Source: Rhea pennata
Lineage: Eukaryota > Chordata > Aves > Rheiformes > Rheidae
Length of the DNA stretch: 64,000 nucleotides
Direction: 5' to 3'
Assembly: GCF_028389875.1 (NCBI RefSeq)
Contig: NC_084668.1
Coordinates: 19,363,993-19,427,992, forward strand
The position numbers were made by a program, and so were the translations under genes. The notes beneath the pieces are model-generated. The model had not been told where the DNA came from, did not search any database, and saw nothing but the letters and a program-made list of their open reading frames with translations. Below are positions 52,222 to 64,000 of the stretch, piece after piece. The first letter of the stretch is position 1; every line of letters begins with the position of its first letter.

Positions 52222-54822
52222 CTGTAAAAATAAGATATAATTAGAAACTGATTTTCTCTGTTAGCAAATGTACTTTATATTACTCAATATGAATAAACTA
52301 GTGCAAATTCTATAATTTTTTAAGAATGAACAATCGAGTAATCCATTTTAATGCAATCTTAATTTCATTTTCTTTAAATCATCAAATTTATTATAAAAAC
52401 AGCGAGGAAAACAATTGTGTTGCACTTTTAAAATTAAGATATATTGACAGTCATCTTTTTGAATATTATACTTGATCTGGACTCTTGAATCTACCTTAAT
52501 AGATTTAAATGATCCATTAAATTAATGATGTTTTGCCACTCTCAAGTCTGTAAGTTTTTGGAAATACTCATAATTACATGACTGGTATAGTAGGTAATGA
52601 GTATTTACGATGGTTGAACAAAGTGGAAGTGTATTTGACCATAACTTAGAGATTTCTTGCAATACTCTGACATATAAGTTCTAGAGGAGAGAAAAACATA
52701 TGACAGAGATATTCCAAACAGAAGAAGTATCTTATTCTGCATATATTCTTCCTGTTTGTAATGGTCAAAATGCTCAACACTGGTAAAAAGGAGCCATTGT
52801 GAATGGAAAATCATGAAAAAGTTCTTATTGCCATATTTCAGATTAATTTTTTTCTTTGTCTCTTTCATCCTGCAGCTTGTAGGTGTTGTAGATAACCACT
52901 AATAAAAGTATTCCACCATTAAAAAAAAAAAATGAGTCAGACAGAAAACAGGAAGATATTCTAAGCTTTCGGAGCAGAACTGTACCATGTTCCATTGCAG
53001 CTCTCTTGGGGACTGGGTTTCAAATGTTCTTTGTGAAGGAACCTAATATTTAGCAATGTCAATTTACAATTTTCAGATCAATCAGTGAATCACTTTCAGG
53101 CTTGTTGATTCCTTGTAAAAGAGATTGTCACCAACATTATAAACAGTAACCACACTATTTCAAAGAGAGCTTAGCACCATTTTCCCCTCCATTAAGTCTG
53201 AACATAAAGCATAGTAAATGTCAAGATAGTTTTTAGTGCACTTTTCCTTTTTTAGCATAATATATAGTACATAACACTTAATAACTGCAGAAGAGTTTTT
53301 CTTAGATTTACAAAACACTCCAGTGGTAGCATGTGGCATATAAAGCTTTCTTTCAAGAAGTACTAAACTAGTTTTATGTTTTGTTAAATCTTTGTATATT
53401 TTCTGTGTTTCAGGGTAAAATCACAAAGCCCTTGGAACAAAACCCATGCTTTCTTGGCTGCATTTGTTAGTGGACAGCTCTGTATATTTATAACACATGT
53501 AATTTTCTCATACTACAATAACACATTGTGATAATTGAGTAATAGCATTCATTAAGCCACTGCTATGTATGATGGCGAGAGATGCCAAAAATGAAGATAC
53601 TGGCAGCTGAATCAAAGCCCATTGGTTGTTTAATAAGTAGCAGAAATTTTCCTGTGACACCACCACTTTTCTCCTAGTCTTTTTCCTTATCAAATATACC
53701 TTTGAAAACATATATGGACTGATATAACATAGGACATGTTAGCAAGCAAAACCAACGTATAAATATCTGTATTTTCCAAGTAGATGGGCCGCAGGGTAAT
53801 GCAGTGTAATACTTTTCGATTCAACTTAATAACATCACAGAGAATAATTTCAGGGCAAATTTCTCATTGCCTTATAAAAAAAGGCTGTTTCACTGACAGT
53901 GACTTCAACAGTCTGAGACACCGTTTCCTACAAGGAGTTATGTTTAGACTGAGCTTCAGCACGCAAATATTGCCATTAGGAAAATTTTCTGTAAGGTAGA
54001 TCAGGCTTTACTATTATGACTCTTTAATGGCAAGGGCAATCTTTAGAGAAGTGGGACCTTCTAGTGGGACCATTGGAACCATTCTGTTATAGATGTAGTC
54101 ATATCTCTGCACTGAGCAATACATTGTTATAATGCCCCTTAAATAGATCAGAAGGTACTCCATGGACTCCATGGTACGTCAGTGGTGATCCACCCCAATT
54201 TTAAGATAAAACTAGCTAATATTCCACATCCTCAGTGTCAACCCCACACTTAGACAGCAGATTTGTGAACTCTGGAGTATATTGGAAGTGTGTAATACAA
54301 GCAAATCACCACTTTTCAGGTGAAAGGAGCATGAGTGAAATCAGATATACTTTAACCAGTGCTCCAGCAAATATCTTAGTTTGACTTCTCTTTAACACAG
54401 TGGAGATGCTTTGACCCTAGGATACAGCTGGCAGTAGAAATGGAAAGTATGATGTAGGATCTAGTGTGCTTTTACCTTCCTTCCACTTCTCAGTGTAGAT
54501 GTAGCTTTCACAGAGTAACAGTCCACCTTCCATGTGCCACTTGGATTGAGAGGAAGCACTTGGCACCAGAACTGCACCTGGTGCAGGGTATATTCCTCGG
54601 CTTGCTGAGAATACTTTGCTTTGCACAGCACCTGAGGAGGCGGAGGTCTTGCTCTGTTAATTACCTGTCTTATCTCACCCGGTGCCAGAAATTAACATCA
54701 GGAGTTGGGCAAATAGCAGTCTGATAGATGCTTTTCTCCAAATTGCTTGCTGCTGTTATAATCACACATGATATTATCAGCTGGACTATAAGTTCTAAAG
54801 TTGCTGGATACGCACGTCAGGA

Positions 54823-54920
54823 CTTTTCCTTTCCCCTTTCCTTTCCCCTTTCCTTTTCCTTTCCTTTTCCTTTTCCTTTTTCTTTTCCTTTTCCTAATTT
54901 TTTCCCTTTTCCTTTTCCTT

Positions 54921-54956
<36 letters not shown>
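54823..54956. repeat. (CCTTTT)n polypyrimidine tract ending in T32
   Basis: 134 nt almost wholly C/T on the + strand: irregular CCTTTT/CCCTTT hexamers, interruptions only at 54896-54897 (aa) and 54921 (g), then T32 at 54925-54956. Yields low-complexity frames on both strands. Confidence 0.95.
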
Positions 54957-54957
<1 letters not shown>

Positions 54958-57900
54958 TATAGCAACATTTATTTGTGCCAGAAGTATATAGTATCTCATA
55001 GCTACTGAAACTGTGAATCCAGACCAGTAGGAGATGGACACAGAAACATTTTCCCCTACTATGGTATATTCAGTGCAAACAGCATTCCATTTATGGAAGG
55101 CATTTAACTATATGCTTAAATGGGAATTCATTAGGACTACAGCACATACTTAAGTGCATCCTGAATTCAAAGCTCCTACAAGACATTGACCAAGCCCTTT
55201 TTTATTAATAAGGTTTATTAAAAATATAGAGCTGTTAGGTAATGCTCACTTTAAATAGATTCTGTAGAAACAGACATTATATCCCTGATTCTTCCTTTTT
55301 ATTACAAATAAATAAAATGATCAAGAAAGGTAAAAAAGAGCACCTTAAGATGTCTCTATTGCACTTTGCTATGCTAACTTGTTATTAATCAGTATAGCTA
55401 TCATAATTTTGATATTTTTGCTCTGTTTGGTCATTGTGCTATTATAGCTTTTAAAAATACCACTTTTTTCCAGCTATAGTTCAGGAGGGCAACCTGGACT
55501 AAATGTGCATTTATGTATAAGTCAATAGTTACCCCATAGTAATTCTGGTCCTAACTACAATTATAACAGTTCCCAGACAAAAAAAATGTGTTTTTAAAAA
55601 GGAAAAAATAATCAAAAGTGAGAATTTCAGAAGAATGGGAAAATACATAAACTTGAGCAGTACAAATGGTATAGTGAGAATATAACACAACCATCACAAG
55701 AAAACAGTAATAGGAATAATTGCTTCAATAATATCTTGAAAGTGAAATTTCCTTAAATGAAGGAATGATCATCCATGTATGCTCATCCATATGATTGTCT
55801 ACATGTAACAGTTTGTTCTTAATAACTTCGTTAAGAATATCATTTTAATAGACGCACTCTGAACAGACTTATGTTGAAAGAGTTTGACCCTATAATGGTA
55901 GGTATTTATAGTGCTGAAATATTTGCAGGTAGAATATCTCTAGATAAAGGGTACTGAGATACCATAAACTTCCGTAACTGCTTCTTATTTTTTGACTGCT
56001 AGCAATTAATTTTTTTCCTGGGGTAAATCATTGGGTTTTTATGTTTTGACTTTAATAATAGCACAAAAAATAAATCATACATTATGTCTGCATGGTTCTT
56101 TAAAGCCTATGCAGTTCCTTCCATGAGCTAAGCAACAAGAACAAGATATCTTTACTTTTTAGGAAGAATATTTCAGTTCTCCTATTAAGAATATTGAGAA
56201 AGGTTAAATTTTGTCAGTTATTTGCCTTCTGGGGGAATAAAAATGATGTTGTAAAAACAAGAGTTCATGGATATTACATTTTCTAGGTATAGGACAACGA
56301 ACTTTTCTTACAGTATCACTACCTACTACAATGGGTTTTCCTTAACACTGATTAGTAGTCTTTTTTTAATAGTGAGATTAGTTTAGGCCTGATGTTGAGC
56401 TGTCTATGGCAGTGCTGGACAGCAATTGATGAAAGTATGATTTGAAAAAAGAGGGCATAACTCTCTCTGATTTCAGAGAGTATCATTCAGAAGTTACTAT
56501 TGTATAAATAGGCTGGAAGAGTGAGCTGGTATTAGCTAATTAATTAAAGGGCATAATTGGTATTCTGTCTATGTGAAGAGCCTTTTATGACTCAGGACTT
56601 TATCACTGATGGCCAAATCCTTAATTTTGCTCTATTTTTTTTTCCTTTCCTAATGACATCCATTAATGTATAAAATTCCATAACTTCATCTCGTCTCTTT
56701 TTTAAACTAAAAAACTAAATAACCCACTGATGTTTATGAGTAGCTCAAACTGTCTCTTCCAATGTGTATTAACGTGCATTTGCTTACACAATATTTCATC
56801 TGCCAGGGTCCTTTCCAGCTTCCTGGTATTTTTAGGTCTTCGCCGGTTCTCAATAATTTCCTGTCACCTAAATTTTTTGGTAAAACCATCACCAACCTTC
56901 ACGTCCTTTTTTGCAGCCTGCAAATAAATCTATTAAATATGAGCATAATAGCATCAAGCACAGTTTACTGTTTTCTCTCTCTCAGACGCATCTCTGATAC
57001 ACGACAGAATTTGCCCTTCTAGTCCATCTGCTCCATTTGCTTACCAGCCTATGAGCTCTGTGTCATTGTTGAAGAAAGATGTTTATGTGATATGCATCAA
57101 CATACTGGAAATGCACAGCACTACCGCAAAAACAGCAGTTAAACAAAAGTATAACAACTAACCAAAACTTCTTTTTTGCAGCAGGGTACTGGTTCTACAA
57201 CTGCAGCTGATAAAGGACTACAAAAAGAGTGTCAGAAGAACTGTCTGCAAAAACAGGGCTGAAGCTCTTGCTTCATCTTGAAAAATATAATTAAGAAAAA
57301 GACAAAATGGATACTAATGCTTCTCTAATATTAGCCAGACAACCAAAGAATTTCCAGAGACTCTACCCTAATACTGCTGTACCCTAATATTGCATGATCC
57401 CAGCCTGGAGTTGCTAATGCAAAGGCAGACTGTCTGTAAGACTAGTTACGCAGTTCTGAGTATGGAAGACTTAAAATTCCTTGGAGCAGGTTTTGCAAGT
57501 GAGCACTGGAATCTGTGATATTATTCTTTTCCTGAGGTGTTTCCTGATCTTGATTTTCAAATAGATTTTATTTTAAGGGAGGGCAAAATCTATTCATTCA
57601 TACAGTAAAGCTGCAGTCAGAACAGGATTAGGCTCAATCTCTAATTCTAGAACTGTATGATTTTTCTTTTCAGTTCACTTTAACAGATATATTATGTAAC
57701 GGAGTGAAGTAAGAGTCATGTCAAAACTAAAAGAGGAACAAGAGTGATTTGATTTATACATCTTCATTTTAGGCAAAAAAAATCTTTATTTCCTTGATAT
57801 GTTGTTATCAGTTGAAGACACATTCAGTCTTATGCTTCATGAGTATGCTGAATTTACACATGATGATGGATTTATTTTTATTTCCTAAGGCAACTTTTTT

Positions 57901-59220
57901 CCTGTTGGTGTAGTTTTTAATTATGTTCTATAAAACAGCTTTGATCACTATTATTGGTACAAACAGCAAAAGCCTTCATGTTTTTCTGCAAATTTTAGTT
58001 GAATGTTATTTCTAAACTCAATTTATATGAAAATTTTCTTGCTGAAGCCATTTTCTTCACTTGTCTGTATGTTTTACCGAGGTAGAGTCTAGAACAGGAA
58101 GAAACTCTGCTCATCAATACACGTAGCTGATTGTAGTTTTTGACTATGACGTGTCAAATTTTGAAGCAAAAATATGACGGATAAATGAAAAAGAGCATTT
58201 TTTTTAAATATACACACCTAAAAATGTCCAGCAATCTTAAGCAGCCTTCCACGTGTACATGCATATTATCTGTATGTGTGCTCTAAAGAGATGTGCCACT
58301 ACAGCTTATTTGTTTAAAATTCAAGCCAGACTCCTCAGCTGAACAGCACGACTAAAAATATACTATCCAAATAATAGAAAGTCAAAATCCATATATTCAT
58401 TCTTTTTCTCCCTCTAAGTATCAGGGTGTCACTCAACACTGGAAATACACACACAAAAGAAAAAGCAAATGGTTTACCATTAGCGATAATCAGTTTATGT
58501 TAAGAGCCTGTTTAAACAGAAAAGGTTAATTTTACATTATATTAATTCCTCATTTAGAAATTAGAAAGTTAACAGTGCTTACTCTGTTTCTTTCTTATAG
58601 CTTACAAGGTATAGCTCAAATGGAAGCATTCAGATAGTGGTATTTGGGCTATTATCTCCTGCCCTTTCTAGGCTCAGTTTGATATCAAGGTTTTTTAAAG
58701 CTGGGTGAGCACACATGGAGTTCTTTTTGGAGCTTGTGTTGTTTAATAAAAAGAATGTGCAATACAATTGTTAGTAGGGGAAGTCTTCTTATGTGAAGAA
58801 TCCCTAGACAACAAAAAAGAGCTATTTCATGAAAAAGATAACCCTCATGACTAAAAAAAAAATCTATTAAATGAAAGGAGCTTCATTCTAACAGTTTTAC
58901 ATTCGCTTCCTCTTGCTAAACTATCAAAAATAGTGCACTGTGGAAATACTATAGTTAGCAATGTAGGAAGCAAAATTACAGTAAATAGCAGTTTAGAGAC
59001 AATAATTGATAAATTCAATATGTCCTGAATGACAGCCAGAAGTCATGATGGCATGATATCTGCTGGAAGGACTACACAGCAAGGCACCAACAGTCCAGGA
59101 GGCTCCTGCAATGCATTGATGATAACTTCTTGTAACAAACGGTGGAGGAGCCTACGAGGAAGGGTGTCCTGCTGGACCTTGTCCTTACCAACAGAGAGGG
59201 ACTGGTTAGAGATGTGAAGG

Positions 59221-59850
59221 TTGGGGGCAGCCTTGGCTGCAGTGACCACGAGAGTGGTCAGGATCTGGCAGGAAAGAACTAGGGCAACAAGCAGGATTGC
59301 AACTCTGGACTTCAGGAGAGCAGACTTTAGGCTCTTCAGAGACCTAATTGGAGGAATCTCATGGGTTAAGGCCCTGGAAGGAAGGGAGGTTCAGGAGAAC
59401 TGGCTACTATTCAAACATCACTTCCTCCAAGCTCAAGAGCGGTGCATCGCTATGAGTAAGAAGTGCAGCAAAAGGAACAGGAGACCTGCATGGGTGAGCA
59501 AGCAGCTCTTGGCCAAATTCAGACAGAAGAAGAAAATACACAGCATGTGGAAGAGGGGACAGGCTACTTGGGAGAATTGTAGGAATGCAGTAAGAGTATA
59601 TAGAGATGCTGTGAGGAAGGCTAAGGCCCATTTGGAACTAAGTCTGGCAAGAGATGTCAAGGACAACAGGAAGGGCTTCTTCAAATACATCAGCAGCAAG
59701 AGGAGGATTAGGGAAAATGTGGGCCTGCTACTGAATGGGGTGGGGGCCCTGGTGACAAGGGATCCAGAGAAGGCAGAATTACTGAATGCTTCTTTGCTTC
59801 AGTCTTCACTGCTGAGGGCAGCCCCCAGGAATCCTGTAGCCTGGTTGTGA
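59221..59850 (+). pseudogene. CR1 ORF2 segment between endonuclease and RT
   Basis: 209-codon fragment covering the linker between endonuclease and RT (RIATLDFRRADFRLF, LFKHHFLQAQERCI, KGFFKYISSKRR, then [15 protein letters not shown]). It enters this frame through a frameshift near 59260 and loses it at a one-base deletion near 59788. Confidence 0.9.
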
Positions 59851-60041
59851 GGGAGAAAGTCCAGAGAAGGGAAGACTTTCCTTTGGTTGAGGAGGACAGG
59901 ATTAGAGAACTTCCGGGCACACTAGACATCCACAAATCCATGGGCCCTGATGGGATGCACCCACGGGTGCTGAGGGAGCTGGCAGATGTTGTTGCCAGGC
60001 CGCTCTCCATCATCTTTGAAAAGTCTTAGAGAACTGGAGAG

Positions 60042-60584
60042 GTGCCTGAGGACTGGAAGAAGGCCAATGTCACTCCAGTCTTCAAAAAGGGCAAGAAGGA
60101 GGACTCAGGCAACTATAGGCCAGTCAGCCTCACCTCCATCCCTGGAAAGGTGATGCAACAGCTCATTCTGGATGTCATCTCCAGACATACGGAGGAAAAG
60201 AAGGTGATCAGGAGTAGCCAGCATGGATTCACGAAAGGGAAATCCTGTTTAACCAATCTGGTAGCCTTCTCTGATGGAATGACTGGCTGGGTAGATGAGG
60301 GGAGAGCAGTGGACGTTGTGTACCTTGACTTCAGCAAGGCTTTTGACACTGTCTCCCATAACATCCTCCTAGAGAAGCTCAGGAAGTGCGGGTTAGATGA
60401 GTGGACAGTGAGGTGGATTGAGAACTGTCTGAAAGGCAGAGCTCAGAGGGTCGTCATCAGTGGCGTGGAGTCTAGTTGGAGGCCTGTGGCTAGTGGTGTC
60501 CCCCAGGGCTCAGTACTGGGTCCCATCCTGTTCAACTTTTTCATCAACGACCTGGAAGAAGAGACAGAGTGCCTCCTCAGCTAG
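60042..60584 (+). pseudogene. CR1 reverse-transcriptase fragment
   Basis: Longest intact coding piece with recognisable RT motifs inside the CR1 copy (180 codons). It begins [20 protein letters not shown], includes the motif-A region [16 protein letters not shown] and [14 protein letters not shown], and is stopped by TAG one codon before the catalytic FADD motif. The same frame continues to 61079. The domain is split by the stop and is not functional. Confidence 0.93.
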
Positions 60585-61984
60585 TTTGCTGATGATACCA
60601 AGCTGGGAGGAGTGGCTGACACACCTGAGGGCTGTGCTGCCATTCAGAGAGACCTGGACAGGCTGGAGAGCTGGGCAGAGAGGAACCTCCTGAGGTTCAA
60701 CAAGGGCAAGTGCAGAGTCCTGCACCTAGGGAAAAATAACCCTAGACACCAGTACAAGCTGGGGGCTGACCTTCTGGAGAGCAGCTCTGCAGAGAAGGAC
60801 CCGGGAGTGCTGGTGGATGACAGGTTGACCATGAGCCAGCAATGTGCCCTTGTGGCCAGGAAGGCCAATGGTATCCTGGGGTGCATTAGGAAGACTGCTG
60901 CCAGGAGGTCAAGGGAGGTGATCCTGTCCCTCTACTCAGCCCTAGTGAGGCCTCATCTCAAGTACTGTGTCCAGTTCTGGGCTCCCCAGTACAAGAGAGA
61001 CATGAAGCTACTGGAGAGAGTCCAGCGTAGGGCTATGAAGATGATCAGAGGGCTGGAGCATCTCCCCTATGAGGAATGACTGCAAGAGCAGGGCCTGTTT
61101 GGCCTGGAGAAGAGAAGACTGAGGGGGGATCTTATCAATGTGTACAAGTACCTGAAGAGAGGGAGTCAAGGGGATGGGGACAAACTCTTTTCAGTTGTCC
61201 CATGTGACAAGACAAGAGCCAATGGGCAGAAATTGAAGCACAGGAAGTTCCACCTGAATGTGAGGGGGAATTTCTTCACTGTGAGAGTGACAGAGCACTG
61301 GAAGAGGTTGCCCAGAGAGGTTGTGGAGTCTCCTCTGGAGATATTCAAGGCCCGCCTGGATGCAATCCTGTCTAACATGTTCTAGGTGACCTTGCTGAGC
61401 AGGGAGGTTGGACTAGATGATCTCCAGAGGTCCCTTCCAACCTTACTGATTCTATGATTCTGTGATGAACTGATCATAAGTGGTATGACCTCATAGCTAC
61501 TTAGATAAACAAACTACATTTTCCAGCTGGTGGAATTGTTCAATTATTAGGCTTGAATGAAGTAAATAATTAATTTACTTGTATTTACCATATTGAACAA
61601 GCCTTTAGGAGTACTTGTTTGCTACTAATCTGTACCATTATCTTATCACTTCTGCATCTGGCTCTCCACTTTAAGCACGTTTGTAACAGGGGAGATGTGC
61701 AAGAATGATATTCAGGGTTAAATCCAAAAAGCACACCTTAAACAAGCTTTGGACTTGATTCCTATTGTAATTCCTTCTTGTTGTGCCACTCCTAATACTG
61801 AAAAAATTTTTGGCACAGTGATGAGTGCTCAGTGATCAGAAGTGGAAGCAGATCACCCTTGAACAGGAATGATTTAGTCCCAGTTTGAGGTAATGCCATT
61901 GTCAAAATATTTCCCTTTTGTGTGTTTGTGTGTCTTTGCTAGCAAAGCTGTCTACTTTTCCTGCCAGGAAATTAGAGGCTAAAT

Positions 61985-61985
<1 letters not shown>

Positions 61986-62016
<31 letters not shown>
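61986..62016. repeat. poly-A (31 nt)
   Basis: Uninterrupted A31 about 520 bp beyond the CR1 end. CR1 elements do not end in poly-A, so this is unrelated to that insertion. No retrogene recognised upstream. Confidence 0.9.
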
Positions 62017-62019
<3 letters not shown>

Positions 62020-63764
62020 TAAAAGAATGATATCTATCACAGATAATGAGTGCAAAAGATGAGCAAAGTTTCCATTGAATCTCTGAGCTTTTTAGTCAAC
62101 TTCCATGTGGAAAAGATCTTTTTTGGTAAGAGAACTATTAGTATGTTCCCTCTGCCCTTTAAATTACTATCTCTCTCCTCTTATTGCAGGACTTTAATAA
62201 AATGTATTTTTACTGCATTCTATTCTCTACATGTGTCTCCAGACTACTCATTTACCTTCGATGTGTATGCTCATGTTGAAATTAGTAGAAATATCACTAT
62301 TGATAAGGAACATTACTGTTGATTTCTACAAATGCCAAACTAGATTGTATTACCATAATGACTATTTGGAACTACAGAAAAGAGTAAAAAATTTAGTATA
62401 TAAAATTTAAGAAAGTGAATTAAGAAAAGCATGAGTGATATTCATCCTACTAAGTTTTTTAAAGATTGAATAATGTCATAAGATTCTCAGGGTGCATGTA
62501 GGTATGTGCTAGTTGTTTTTAATTGATTATTAAATGCATATTTAATTACATCTAAGGAACTTTGTGAGAATGACTAGGACATGCTTAGGCTCTTGAAGCA
62601 GACATATTTGCTCTGACAGCAAATGACTTTTCATTCTTGTCAGGAGCTTTCCTTTAATAAAAAGGAAGTCATTTTGAAATGAAGACATATTCTTGATTTT
62701 TGTGTATGCGCATGTAACATTCTCTGTGTTTTAATACTGAGGGACCCAGTCAGACTAGTATGCTTCATGCTAAGGTTGCTCATTAATTTGTAGTTTTTAT
62801 TTTTCTCTTCTCTGTTAATGAAATGCACACTTGGTCACAAAACTTTCTGTTCCCTCATGTCAAGAAAAATCGTATTTTTAAAAAATAGATTTATTGTGTC
62901 CTTTGAAAAATGACAAAACCTCATATTTTGCTGGGTTTGCTGATTTTTTTTAACTGCTGTATTCTAGGCATCAGAAAAAAATCTCTACTTGTCAGTTCAG
63001 TTTTCATCAAAAAATATGTTATAACTTTAGCCTTTCTTAAATTAAATACAAATGCTTTGGAAGGAGGCAGAACTGGGTCAGACATCTAGAATACAGTGTA
63101 CGTTTTATACACCTTTGGGCAATTTTCCGTTGCATACACTCAACACTTTGTTAACCCATCCTGTGCGCAGGGCGAAGGTATTAGTCATCTGGACTGCCCA
63201 TATGGCCAAGTTAACCCCAAATAATCTTTTTTTCTTTCATTTGGAAATACACATTTTGAAACAATAGACAACTGCCAAATCCTGTTGTTAACTGGCATTA
63301 ACTAACATAGTTTACTACACTTGAACTAATCTGTTTTACACCAAGTAAATATCTGATGTAAAGATTTTGTAGAGAGAGAATTTATTTTAATGCTTTAATG
63401 CCAATCAACACTAAAATTATTATAGGCAGTTTTTACAAAGCAAGCAGTAAATCAAAGGAAGATAAGTAGTCAAATAAAAGCATTGGAATAAATCCTTAGT
63501 ACAAGATATATTTATTTCATTATTTATAAAAATAGTTTCAAATATGGTAAAATGAAATCTTTCAAGAAGAATCTTTCAACTTGTTCTCCTATCAATGAAA
63601 TATCCTACATTATTCTACTAATAAAGATTTAATTTTAGTTTAATTTTAAAAGGGACTACTAAACAACATAGTCATTGACAAGAAAAATTATATTTGGATA
63701 TAGCAGATTATCATATTAAAATCAAAACTTGAGACAGAAAGACTTCTCATTTATTAAAGCTTAC

Positions 63765-64000
63765 CTCTTCAGAGCCAGAGCCAAAAATCAGCAGGTCAAA
63801 AGGTATTGCAGCAACCATGTCAATTAGGAACCAGCCTTTGAAGTAGTGAATTGCTATTTTTGCTGGGTCACTTACCACTTCTTCATTCTGATTTACATAT
63901 GTTGTTCTGAAGTTTATTAGAATGTCAATGATAAACATAATATCCACAATCAAGTCTACCACATTCAGTGGGCTGCAGGAATATCCACACTCTCTTCTCT
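63765..64000 (-). CDS. KCNH7: KCNH7 exon: S2 to S3 (partial, continues beyond window)
   Basis: 236 bp visible; the exon continues to the right. Two bases of an incomplete codon, then residues 1-78: [34 protein letters not shown] (S2), [20 protein letters not shown] (S2-S3 region), [18 protein letters not shown] (S3) and GSGSEE. The acidic residues within S2 and S3 are the usual charge partners of S4. [18 protein letters not shown] separates ERG3 from ERG1. Donor GAAGAG|gtaagc, phase 0, joining the S4 exon exactly. The N-terminal PAS/eag domain, S1 and the promoter lie beyond the window. Confidence 0.97.

Larger units (their letters stand above)
59050..61464 (+). mobile_element. CR1 LINE, 5'-truncated, ORF2 pseudogenised
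   Basis: About 2.4 kb of CR1, antisense to KCNH7, containing the end of the endonuclease region ([17 protein letters not shown] at about 59142), the whole reverse-transcriptase domain, the ORF2 C-terminus and the 3' tail. The tail 'ggttggactagatgatctcc' is followed by terminal ATTCTATG and ATTCTGTG at 61449-61464. RT motifs: [19 protein letters not shown] and FADD (60585-60596). Lesions: TAA at 59133, frameshifts near 59260 and 59788, TAG at 60027, TAG at 60582 just before FADD, TGA at 61077; the natural stop is TAG at 61383. It therefore cannot move by itself. Full-length CR1 is about 4.5 kb, so the 5' half (ORF1 and most of the endonuclease) is missing. The 5' limit is approximate. Confidence 0.96.
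52222..63764 (-). other. KCNH7: KCNH7 intron (11.5 kb) with a large CR1 insertion
   Basis: GT-AG intron of 11,543 bp between the S3 exon and the S4-S6 exon. Contains a 134-nt polypyrimidine tract (54823-54956), a 2.4-kb CR1 (59050-61464, opposite strand) and a poly-A run (61986-62016). Otherwise AT-rich with nothing recognised. Confidence 0.9.

Noticed and set aside
54728..55041. Phe/Pro-rich (+) and Lys/Gly-rich (-) open frames
   Set aside because: Both are translations of the polypyrimidine/polypurine tract.
60612..61079. 155-codon frame as a host gene
   Set aside because: It is the RT C-terminal part of the CR1 ORF2, in frame with the preceding fragment across a stop.

Overview
The window looks like bird nuclear DNA. 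It is AT-rich, has large introns with GT-AG borders, and carries CR1 LINE copies, one ending in the 8-bp ATTCTRTG-type 3' repeats typical of avian CR1. Its gene order (3' end of GCA facing the 3' end of KCNH7) is, from memory, that of the amniote IFIH1-GCA-KCNH7 region. The species cannot be named from sequence alone.

Left edge (1-1.4 kb): the last two coding exons of GCA (grancalcin, a penta-EF-hand protein) on the + strand, at 158-216 and 990-1016. They are tiny and were found from splice sites plus the conserved C-terminus. A short 3'UTR with canonical poly(A) signals follows. From about 1.4 to 8.9 kb there is intergenic DNA with one old CR1 tail and simple repeats, and no gene I can support.

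Rest of the window (about 8.9-64 kb): the 3' two-thirds of KCNH7 (ERG3, Kv11.3) on the - strand. Ten consecutive coding exons cover the end of S2/S3, S4-S5-pore-S6, C-linker, cyclic-nucleotide-binding homology domain, distal linker, coiled coil and the natural C-terminus. All phases join, giving 762 uninterrupted residues. The first visible exon is cut by the window edge, so the N-terminal PAS/eag half lies beyond 64000. The two genes converge tail to tail.

The introns hold a 2.4-kb 5'-truncated, dead CR1 (about 59.05-61.46 kb, antisense to KCNH7), two shorter CR1 tails near 35.9-36.2 kb and 37.7 kb, three palindromic MITE-like fossils of apparently one old amniote type, many microsatellites, two 14-bp matches to the RFX X-box, and two GC/CpG-rich islets that I cannot assign. 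No novel operon, defence system or RNA gene was recognised. The most useful results are the hidden GCA exons, the exact KCNH7 exon map, and the unexplained islets and motifs.
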